The notes under the pieces are model-generated. The model made no database searches. It saw only the letters and a list, made by a program, of their open reading frames with translations, and was not told the DNA's origin. Shown piece after piece: positions 1 through 5,678 of a DNA stretch of 7,814 nucleotides. The position numbers were made by a program, and so were the translations under genes. Source of the stretch: Candidatus Nitrosopumilus sp. (GTDB taxonomy: Archaea > Thermoproteota > Nitrososphaeria > Nitrososphaerales > Nitrosopumilaceae); the NCBI GenBank assembly GCA_018674605.1, contig JABGZU010000130.1, forward strand, positions 1 to 7,814, written 5' to 3'. Each line of letters starts with the position of its first letter. Position 1 is the stretch's first letter.

Positions 1-200
1 GAATTATCCCTTTCAATGATTGCTCCAAATTTTTCACATGCTTCAATGGTTGCTTTTGTATCTGCTGACAACAAAATATTTTCAACTTTACTGTCGTTAC
101 CTGCAAGTGATGCTAGAAAAATCCCTCTATGTGTATAACTTTTGTTTGAAGGACAACTAATCTCCCCTTTGATTTTTGATTTTTCTACTTTACAGTTCAT
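1..200 (-). CDS. aroA: EPSP synthase (3-phosphoshikimate 1-carboxyvinyltransferase), N-terminal part, cut by window edge
   Basis: This enzyme transfers the enolpyruvyl group of phosphoenolpyruvate to shikimate 3-phosphate, the sixth step towards chorismate, in the cytosol. Only the first 66 codons are in the window. They contain the family's N-terminal signature CPSNKSYTHR (residues 16-25), in which K20, S21 and R25 correspond to the substrate-binding Lys, Ser and Arg of EPSP synthases, followed by LLSADTKATIEAC with the conserved Asp-Thr pair (47-48). The ATG at 198-200 lies inside the end of the shikimate kinase gene, giving an 11-base overlap (190-200) that suggests translational coupling. 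A weak AAGG sits about 9 bases upstream. The product follows from both the motif and the operon position. The rest of the gene, and perhaps chorismate synthase, should lie to the left, but that part is inference. Confidence 0.93.
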   Translation of the reverse strand, partial: MNCKVEKSKIKGEISCPSNKSYTHRGIFLASLAGNDSKVENILLSADTKATIEACEKFGAIIERDN

Positions 201-1044
201 GTACTTCTGCCTTTTTGTTGTTAATTTTTGAAATAATTATTCTTCCTTCTAATGATTCAAATATTTTTTTAATATTTTCTATGTTTTCTTTTTTTACAAT
301 TGCTGCAATTGATGGTCCATTTCCCGAAATTGATGCACCCAGTGCACCTTTCTCCATTAAAGATACAATAATTTTAGGATCTGAATCTAGAATTGCTGCA
401 GTTGCTAATCCATTAATTGTCATGGATTGCCAATATTTTTTCTCTTTTGCTAATTCCCATGCATTATTAAAAATTGGTGATAATATTTTTAAATTTTTTA
501 ACTTTCCTCGTTTTCTATTTTTTGGAATAAAAATAACTGCCGTTAAATTTGATGGTATCTTTTGGAATTGTATTCTATTTCTTTTTGCATTATCTGTTAC
601 ATTGAATCCTCCATAGTAACATGAACATGCATCATCATATGCTCCTGTAATACTTACTTTGGATTCAATTGATGCATCAACTCCTGCTAGTAGAATTTGT
701 TTATCTGTCCATTTTGGTTTGAATATTTTTGCACATGCCAATGCAATAGCTGATGATATTGCACTTGAACTTTTTAACCCATAACCTGTTGGGATTTCCG
801 AGTTTAGAGTAATTGCTATTTTATTTTTTTCTAAATCTTTTTTTGATACAATTTTCTCAATTGTTTTATTGATTAGGCGTGAACTTAGACTTTTGTTTTC
901 TGATTGAATTGTAATTCCTTTACCTTTGGATGTCTCTATTACTACTTCGACTTTTAATGAAATTCCTAATGTTGCACCTTTTTTATTTGCAATTGCATTG
1001 ACTAGTGAGACTGCGCCATTGACAGTTGCCTTTACTTTTGCCAT
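190..1044 (-). CDS. aroK: Archaeal shikimate kinase (GHMP kinase family)
   Basis: This protein phosphorylates shikimate at the 3-hydroxyl with ATP. It belongs to the GHMP (galactokinase/homoserine kinase/mevalonate kinase) fold used by archaea and is unrelated to bacterial AroK/AroL. It has 284 residues, normal for the family. The GHMP phosphate-binding loop is visible as IPTGYGLKSSSAISSA (about residues 84-99), with GAYDDAC (134-140) in the middle and the C-terminal glycine motif GASISGNGPS (236-245). The reading frame could start at a TTG one codon earlier, but the ATG at 1042-1044 is preferred because it overlaps the aroE stop as TGATG and sits 6 bases after a perfect AGGAGG. It lies between aroE and aroA, as expected for the pathway order. 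Homoserine kinase is the main alternative, and the aro context argues against it. Confidence 0.93.
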   Translation of the reverse strand: MAKVKATVNGAVSLVNAIANKKGATLGISLKVEVVIETSKGKGITIQSENKSLSSRLINKTIEKIVSKKDLEKNKIAITLNSEIPTGYGLKSSSAISSAIALACAKIFKPKWTDKQILLAGVDASIESKVSITGAYDDACSCYYGGFNVTDNAKRNRIQFQKIPSNLTAVIFIPKNRKRGKLKNLKILSPIFNNAWELAKEKKYWQSMTINGLATAAILDSDPKIIVSLMEKGALGASISGNGPSIAAIVKKENIENIKKIFESLEGRIIISKINNKKAEVHEL

Positions 1045-1862
1045 CAAAATCCTCCTAACAGTGCTTTTTTCATTGCATTATAAGGTGCTTCGATTTTATG
1101 CCAAATTTCAAATGCTCTAGTTGCTTGTCCTAAAAGCATTTCATACCCATAGATTATTTCTGCATTTTTCTCTTTTGCTTTTTTAATAAAATCTGTATTC
1201 ATTGGTGCATATACAATATCATACACAATTGTTTTTTCTTTCATCCCTTCAAATGAAATTGGACTTTTTTCATTTTTTAATCCAATGGATGTTGCATTAA
1301 TGATTATATCATAATTTTCTAAATTATCCACATCTTCTATTTTTTTTACATTTGCACTTAGTCCAATTTTTTGTGCAAATTCAGATAAATTATTTGCATT
1401 TTCTATTGTTCTATTTGCAATGTCTATACTTTTTGCTTTCTCTTTTGCAATGCCTGCGACAATTGCTCTTGCTGCTCCTCCTGCACCGATAAGTAATACT
1501 TTGCTATTTTGAATTGACACGTTTCTTTTTTTTAGAGGTTCCAAAAAACCATCCATATCTGTATTGTACCCTTTCAATACTCCGTCATTATTTACAACAG
1601 TATTAACTGCACCAATTATGCTACATGATTCATCTATTTTATCTAAATATTTCATCATTTCAATTTTGTGTGGTATGGTAATGTTAAAACCATTTATCTT
1701 AATTTTTTTGAGTCCTTCAATCCCTCCTTCTAATTCTCCTTTTGGAATTCTATACCCAATGTAAGACGAATCTAAATTTAATTCTCTAAATGCCGCACTG
1801 TGAATGTTTGGAGATAAAGAGTGATCAATAGGATCTCCAATTACTGCAAAACTTTTTCCCAT
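1044..1862 (-). CDS. aroE: Shikimate dehydrogenase (NADP-dependent)
   Basis: This enzyme reduces 3-dehydroshikimate to shikimate with NADPH. At 272 residues it has the usual AroE length. The N-terminal substrate domain shows SLSP (residues 15-18), NITIPHK with the catalytic Lys66 (60-66), NTVV (87-90) and NTDMDG with the catalytic-pair Asp102 (100-105). The Rossmann domain follows with GAGGAARA (126-133), the NADP-type NRT (150-152) and NATSIG (189-194). Gln246 in YEMLLGQA is the conserved substrate-binding glutamine. The start is ATG, with no Shine-Dalgarno sequence before it. It is separated from aroD by 35 bases, the widest gap in the operon, and a TATA-like element there could start a nearly leaderless transcript. 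Its TGA overlaps the kinase ATG by one base. Confidence 0.97.
   Translation of the reverse strand: MGKSFAVIGDPIDHSLSPNIHSAAFRELNLDSSYIGYRIPKGELEGGIEGLKKIKINGFNITIPHKIEMMKYLDKIDESCSIIGAVNTVVNNDGVLKGYNTDMDGFLEPLKKRNVSIQNSKVLLIGAGGAARAIVAGIAKEKAKSIDIANRTIENANNLSEFAQKIGLSANVKKIEDVDNLENYDIIINATSIGLKNEKSPISFEGMKEKTIVYDIVYAPMNTDFIKKAKEKNAEIIYGYEMLLGQATRAFEIWHKIEAPYNAMKKALLGGF
1051..1056 (-). promoter_or_regulatory. Strong Shine-Dalgarno sequence for shikimate kinase
   Basis: The minus strand reads AGGAGG, then a 6-base spacer, then the ATG of shikimate kinase. The motif lies inside the last codons of aroE and encodes its C-terminal Gly-Gly. It decides the start in favour of ATG at 1044 over the adjacent TTG, which would be only 3 bases from the motif. 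Confidence 0.8.
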
Positions 1863-1888
1863 ATTATTTTCTTGAATAATATGATTGA

Positions 1889-1894
1889 TTTAAA
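1889..1894 (-). promoter_or_regulatory. Possible internal promoter (TATA-like element) for aroE
   Basis: The hexamer TTTAAA lies in the 35-base aroD-aroE gap, centred about 29 bases before the aroE ATG. With archaeal TATA-to-start spacing of about 26 bases, a transcript would begin about 3 bases before the ATG, that is, nearly leaderless. This fits the lack of a ribosome binding site. The DNA is AT-rich, so a chance match is quite possible. Confidence 0.35.
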
Positions 1895-1897
1895 CTC

Positions 1898-2575
1898 TCA
1901 ATTTTTTATTTTTAAATTTATTATTTTTTTCACTTCATCTACACTAAATTGTCCTGGTGCGATGGCTTTTCCTAATGACACATAGGTATATGGACTTCCA
2001 AGATATAGGCACAAAATTCTAGATATTTTACCCAAATCCCCCATTGCAAATGAAATTAAATTATTTTTCCCTTTGTGATTGTACAGTTCTAACATTCTAG
2101 TTGAATCTTCTGTTGATTTTGCTGTACTGACAATTTTTACATTAGTTGAAAATTTACTCATTTGATTTATTTTATTTTTTAATTCTAAAGATTTTGGTGT
2201 TTTTTTAAAATCATGCCAAGAAACTAATAATTTTGTTTTCGTTGATTTTAGATATTTGAATAATTCTTTATTTTTATTTAATGTGTTGTACTCCACATCT
2301 AGTAAAAATGGATTGTATTCTGCAATTAATTTTAGTATGGATATTCTTTCTTTTTCATTACCTGTAAATTTACCTCCTTCTGTTTTTGGTCTTAATGTAC
2401 AAACAACTTTGTTTAGATCTTTTTTTATTATTTCTAATGTTTTTGGAACTTGTTCAACTTTTAAAAAGTCTAATCTGACTTCTACATAATCTGATTTTTT
2501 TAACGCAACTTTTAATTTAATTTTCATTTTATTTGGAGAATTTTCTGCAATTGATACACAAGTTTTGTATTTCAT
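1898..2575 (-). CDS. aroD: 3-dehydroquinate dehydratase, type I
   Basis: This enzyme dehydrates 3-dehydroquinate to 3-dehydroshikimate through a Schiff base with an active-site lysine. The 225-residue length is typical of type I enzymes. Visible family motifs are EVRLD (residues 32-36), CTLRP (59-63), VSWHDF with the catalytic base His121, VKIVSTAKS with the Schiff-base Lys147, AMGDLGKISR (177-186, with the substrate-binding Arg at its end) and the terminal APGQ (206-209). The substrate-lid segment usually has Ser-Ala before PGQ; here it reads GKAIAPGQ, a mild variant. The gene begins 1 base after the stop of 3-dehydroquinate synthase, with no clear ribosome binding site, so it probably depends on coupling to the upstream gene. 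It is unusually rich in Lys and Asn, in line with the low GC content. Confidence 0.95.
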   Translation of the reverse strand: MKYKTCVSIAENSPNKMKIKLKVALKKSDYVEVRLDFLKVEQVPKTLEIIKKDLNKVVCTLRPKTEGGKFTGNEKERISILKLIAEYNPFLLDVEYNTLNKNKELFKYLKSTKTKLLVSWHDFKKTPKSLELKNKINQMSKFSTNVKIVSTAKSTEDSTRMLELYNHKGKNNLISFAMGDLGKISRILCLYLGSPYTYVSLGKAIAPGQFSVDEVKKIINLKIKN

Positions 2576-2576
2576 T

Positions 2577-3638
2577 TTATTTTTCTAATATGTATTCGTC
2601 TGATACTTCCATTCCAAAATGTCTTCCCATTGCAGGTTTTGAATGTGCCATTACAATATCTCCTTTCTTTAGGTGTGTTACTGAGACTAGTTGTCCATTT
2701 GGTTTGACAAATCTAATAGTTTCTGCATCTTGTGCAATAATTCCGCCTATTTCATCTCCTACTGAAGCTTTAATCATTAACATTGGTCTTCTTTCAATTT
2801 TTGCTCTTCCTACAGTTGCTCTTCTTGCTTTTCCTTTAGAATTTAAAATCAATACCTCAGATCCTGTTTCTACTTCTGAAAGATAACTTGTTGTACCATC
2901 TGGTGATAATGTATAACAATGAACTGCTCCTGCATTTACTCTAAATGGCCTTGGTGATGTAAATGATGATCCAACTGATTCATTATGAACAAGAAACAAG
3001 AAATTTGACCTACTTCCAATTAACATTCCTTCCCCTTTATGCAATATTGATGCTGTATCTACACATACTCGTTCTCCATCTCCTACTTCTTTAATTTCAA
3101 TAATTTTAGCAGGCTTCATCTCAAAACTTCTAGTTCCAAGATACACCATTGCTTCTCTTACTTCATTTATTGATGATGTGCTAAATATCACTCCGTCCAC
3201 TCCAACTTCTAAAATTGAGAACATTTTTCTTACTTCTTCTGGAGTTCTTGCAATTGCAAAAATTTTAGTATGTATTTTGTGCAGTTTTGCAATTATATTT
3301 TCTAATGGAATTATTTTCCAATCTTTTACTTCTATTATTACAAAGTCTAATCCTTTTTTGGAAATTGTTAACACATCTTCAATATCTGAATTTGATAATA
3401 CTTCAAATTTAATTCCAACTTTTTTGCCTTTTGGTTTTAATGATTTTTCTTTTTCTAATACTACATAATTTGAAGAACTTGATGTGGAAATTGTTTGCAA
3501 TTTTGTTTTTTTCTTACCTAGTTTTTTTGGATCCAAGTATACTGTCTTAATCCCTTCATCTTCTAATTGGGGCAAAAATTTTGTTAATTGTCCTTGATTT
3601 ACTTTTGGTAAAATAATTAATTCTCTTGTTTTACTCAA
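2577..3638 (-). CDS. aroB': 3-dehydroquinate synthase II (archaeal type, NAD-dependent)
   Basis: This enzyme converts 2-amino-3,7-dideoxy-D-threo-hept-6-ulosonate (ADH) to 3-dehydroquinate by oxidative deamination and cyclisation with NAD. It replaces bacterial AroB, to which it is unrelated. The 353 residues fit the family. The conserved C-terminal half is clear: VGDGERVCVDTASILHKGEG (185-204), LIGSRSNFLFLVHNES (206-221), SPRPFRVNAGAVHCY (228-242), LSEVETGSEVL (253-263) and GRAKIERRPM (277-286). The N-terminal third is Lys/Ser-rich and weakly conserved. The start codon is TTG at 3636-3638; its frame overlaps the end of ADH synthase by 8 bases (3631-3638). AAGGA lies 14 bases before it, which is far for a ribosome binding site, so coupling to the upstream gene is likely. 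Pairing with ADH synthase supports the assignment. Confidence 0.95.
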   Translation of the reverse strand: MSKTRELIILPKVNQGQLTKFLPQLEDEGIKTVYLDPKKLGKKKTKLQTISTSSSSNYVVLEKEKSLKPKGKKVGIKFEVLSNSDIEDVLTISKKGLDFVIIEVKDWKIIPLENIIAKLHKIHTKIFAIARTPEEVRKMFSILEVGVDGVIFSTSSINEVREAMVYLGTRSFEMKPAKIIEIKEVGDGERVCVDTASILHKGEGMLIGSRSNFLFLVHNESVGSSFTSPRPFRVNAGAVHCYTLSPDGTTSYLSEVETGSEVLILNSKGKARRATVGRAKIERRPMLMIKASVGDEIGGIIAQDAETIRFVKPNGQLVSVTHLKKGDIVMAHSKPAMGRHFGMEVSDEYILEK

Positions 3639-4413
3639 TTCTTTTCATTGCTTCCTTTGCTGTTCCTTTTTTGAAAATAATCTCTGCTAATGCTTCGACA
3701 ATTTTTTCAGGTGCTTTATGTGCAAAGATGTTTCTCCCGTATGTCACTCCTTTAGCTCCTGCAGTTATGGCATCTTCTGTCATTTGAAGAATATCTAAAT
3801 CTGTTTTTGCTTTAGGTCCGCCTGCAATAACAATTGGAACTGGTGTACTTTTTACAATTTTTGCAAATGAGTCTATATCTCCTGTGTATAATGTCTTAAC
3901 AATATCTGCGCCACATTCTGCACCTATTCTTGCAACATGTCCAACTATTTCAGGATCATGTGGGTTTGTAATGTTCTCGCCCCTTGGATACATCATTGCT
4001 AAAAGTGGCATTCCCCATCTATGACATTGATCTGCTGTCATTCCAAGTTGCTCTAGCATTTCTGGCTCTTCTTTTCCTCCAATATTGATGTGAAGTGAAA
4101 TTCCATCAGCCCCTAATGCAACGGCTTCTTTGACTGTACCTGTTAACATTTTTCGATTAGGTGATAATGAAAGTGATGTACTGCTTGAGAAATGAACTAA
4201 AGTTCCGATTTTTGGTGGTTTTGGCAATGATTTGAGAATACCTTTGTTAATTATAACACTAGTAAGTCCATGACCTTCGCATTTGTAAATTGTATCTGCT
4301 GGATCTTCAAGACCTTCAATAGGACCGTTTGAAATTCCATGATCCATTGGAATACAAAGCATTTTTCCTTTTCGCATAATTCGATTTAATCTAATTTGAT
4401 TTCCTGATACCAT
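3631..4413 (-). CDS. aroA': 2-amino-3,7-dideoxy-D-threo-hept-6-ulosonate (ADH) synthase, class I aldolase
   Basis: This enzyme catalyses the first step of the archaeal aromatic route: aldol-type transfer from 6-deoxy-5-ketofructose 1-phosphate to L-aspartate semialdehyde, giving ADH. The protein is a TIM-barrel aldolase of the DeoC/LacD/archaeal FBA group. Visible are PMDHG with the conserved Asp (residues 22-26), MMYPRG (140-145), ADIVKT with the probable Schiff-base Lys173 (169-174), IAGGPK (196-201) and GRNIFAH (226-232). The start chosen is ATG at 4411-4413 (260 residues), because homologues begin near xxGxxIRLxRI. The open frame extends to an ATG at 4473, adding 20 residues that look unlike the family, but that start cannot be excluded. 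A fructose-bisphosphate aldolase is the alternative; the adjacent dehydroquinate synthase II argues for ADH synthase. It is the first gene of the operon. Confidence 0.93.
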   Translation of the reverse strand: MVSGNQIRLNRIMRKGKMLCIPMDHGISNGPIEGLEDPADTIYKCEGHGLTSVIINKGILKSLPKPPKIGTLVHFSSSTSLSLSPNRKMLTGTVKEAVALGADGISLHINIGGKEEPEMLEQLGMTADQCHRWGMPLLAMMYPRGENITNPHDPEIVGHVARIGAECGADIVKTLYTGDIDSFAKIVKSTPVPIVIAGGPKAKTDLDILQMTEDAITAGAKGVTYGRNIFAHKAPEKIVEALAEIIFKKGTAKEAMKRIE

Positions 4414-4439
4414 GTTTTGTTTTGTTCTTTGAGCCCTAC

Positions 4440-4449
4440 TTAAAAATAA
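4440..4449 (-). promoter_or_regulatory. Probable TATA box of the shikimate operon
   Basis: On the minus strand this reads TTATTTTTAA, centred about 31 bases before the preferred ATG at 4413. That would place the transcript start about 5 bases before the ATG. No Shine-Dalgarno sequence precedes the ATG, which fits a nearly leaderless message. If the longer frame from 4473 were used, this element would lie inside the coding region and the AT-rich stretch near 4498-4508 would have to serve instead. Confidence 0.4.
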
Positions 4450-4497
4450 CGTGCATTGTGTGCTTGAATTCATTTGAAATTAAGCATAAATTCTTCA

Positions 4498-4508
4498 TTT
4501 ATTTTTAA
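4498..4508 (+). promoter_or_regulatory. Probable TATA box of mqnC
   Basis: TTTATTTTTAA lies about 57 bases before the mqnC TTG. At archaeal spacing the transcript would begin near 4529, giving a leader of about 30 bases that contains the ribosome binding site. The same stretch read on the other strand (TTAAAAATAAA) could serve the longer version of ADH synthase, so its direction is not certain. Confidence 0.35.
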
Positions 4509-4543
4509 TCTATACTTTCTATCAAGAATTAAATAGAAATTCT

Positions 4544-4549
4544 AAAGGA
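4544..4549 (+). promoter_or_regulatory. Shine-Dalgarno sequence deciding the TTG start of mqnC
   Basis: AAAGGA lies 10 bases before the TTG at 4560. No ATG or GTG occurs in frame between this motif and the conserved part of the protein, so it supports TTG as the start. Confidence 0.55.
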
Positions 4550-4559
4550 CGATTAATAA

Positions 4560-5678
4560 TTGAGTCAGACTACTGAGCAAATACAAAAAAGTGATATCAA
4601 AGATATTTTAGAAAATTCTCTAAAGGGCGTTAGACCTGGACCTGATGATATTCTGAGACTTTTAGAATCTAATGATGTTCATTTAATGGGATTAGTGTCT
4701 GGATATTTAACAAAAAAACAGTTTGGCAATAAAGCATCTTTTGTAAATAATATAATTTTGAATTACACTAACGTCTGTATCACTGATTGTAAATTTTGTG
4801 CATTTTATAGATCTCCTGGTGCTGAGGACTCTTACACTTTATCTCTTGATGAAATTGAAACTCGCGTAAAAACATCTTGTGATATGTTTAAGATTCGTCA
4901 AGTTTTGATTCAGGGTGGACATAATCCAAATTTAAAAATTGAATATTATGAAGATGCATTCAAAATGATTCGTGAAAAATTTCCTACTGTTGGTGTTCAT
5001 GGGTTATCTACATCTGAAATTGATATGATTGCACGAGTCGAAAAATCCTCTACCAAAGAAATTTTGTCTCGGTTAAAAGATGCTGGTTTACAATCTATTC
5101 CTGGCGCTGGTGCTGAAATTTTAACTGATTCTGTTAAAGACATTATCAGTCCAAAGAAAATTTCTAGCAATGATTGGATTAGAATTATGGATGAAGCACA
5201 CTCTCTTGGAATTCCAGGTTCTGCAACTATGATGTATGGACATGTTGAAAATAATAATGATATTGTTGAGCATTTTTCTAAAATTGTAAAACTACAAGAA
5301 AAGACTAATGGCTTTATGGCATTTATCCCGTGGAATTTTGAGCCAAATAATACATTGATGCAAGAAGAAGGTATTGTTGAATATGGTACTGGTGGAATTC
5401 AACTTTTGAAAATGATTGCAATATCTAGACTTACTTTGAATGGATTAATCCCACACATTCAATCTTCATGGTTGACTAATGGTGTGGGAATGGCTCAACT
5501 TGCTTTACAATATGGGGCTGATGATTTTGGTGGAACTCTCATTGGTGAGGAAGTGGTTTCATGTACTGGTGCACGTTCAACTGAATTAACTGATAAAATT
5601 ATTGTTGATGCAATCCATCAAATTGGCTATCAAGTTGAAGAGCGAGATAATTTCTATAACCCTATTCGTGTTTTATAA
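4560..5678 (+). CDS. mqnC: Radical SAM cyclic dehypoxanthine futalosine synthase (MqnC type)
   Basis: MqnC cyclises dehypoxanthine futalosine by radical SAM chemistry in the futalosine route to menaquinone. The 372-residue protein carries the radical SAM cluster as CITDCKFC (Cys73, Cys77, Cys80; CX3CX2C) followed by AFYR, the form typical of MqnC. Further family motifs are LIQGGHNP (116-123), SIPGAGAEIL (179-188), ISPKKIS (196-202), TMMYGHVE (223-230), FIPWNFEP (255-262), IPHIQSSW (297-304) and the DDFGGT segment (321-326). The frame opens with TTG, supported by an upstream AAAGGA. The close relatives MqnE and CofH (F420 synthesis) share the fold and cluster; the FYR and PWNFEPxNT motifs favour MqnC. 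The gene diverges from the shikimate operon and converges on ubiD, overlapping it by 6 bases. Activity in the originating organism is inferred. Confidence 0.87.
   Translation: MSQTTEQIQKSDIKDILENSLKGVRPGPDDILRLLESNDVHLMGLVSGYLTKKQFGNKASFVNNIILNYTNVCITDCKFCAFYRSPGAEDSYTLSLDEIETRVKTSCDMFKIRQVLIQGGHNPNLKIEYYEDAFKMIREKFPTVGVHGLSTSEIDMIARVEKSSTKEILSRLKDAGLQSIPGAGAEILTDSVKDIISPKKISSNDWIRIMDEAHSLGIPGSATMMYGHVENNNDIVEHFSKIVKLQEKTNGFMAFIPWNFEPNNTLMQEEGIVEYGTGGIQLLKMIAISRLTLNGLIPHIQSSWLTNGVGMAQLALQYGADDFGGTLIGEEVVSCTGARSTELTDKIIVDAIHQIGYQVEERDNFYNPIRVL

Noticed and set aside
176..616. Plus-strand open frame of 146 codons rich in Phe, Ile and Leu, resembling a membrane protein
   Set aside because: It lies wholly opposite shikimate kinase and the start of aroA. 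The hydrophobic composition arises from reading the complement of Lys/Asn/Glu-rich codons in AT-rich DNA.
4414..4559. A riboswitch or small RNA in the longest gap between genes
   Set aside because: The 146 bases are AT-rich, show no sizeable inverted repeat or recognisable RNA motif, and are accounted for by two diverging promoters and the mqnC leader.
4560..5678. CofH (F420 biosynthesis) or MqnE as the identity of the radical SAM gene
   Set aside because: The three families share the CX3CX2C cluster and overall layout, but CKFCAFYR, the TMMYGHVE and PWNFEPNNT segments and the IPHIQSSW motif fit MqnC better, and the ubiD neighbour agrees. A family tree would settle it.
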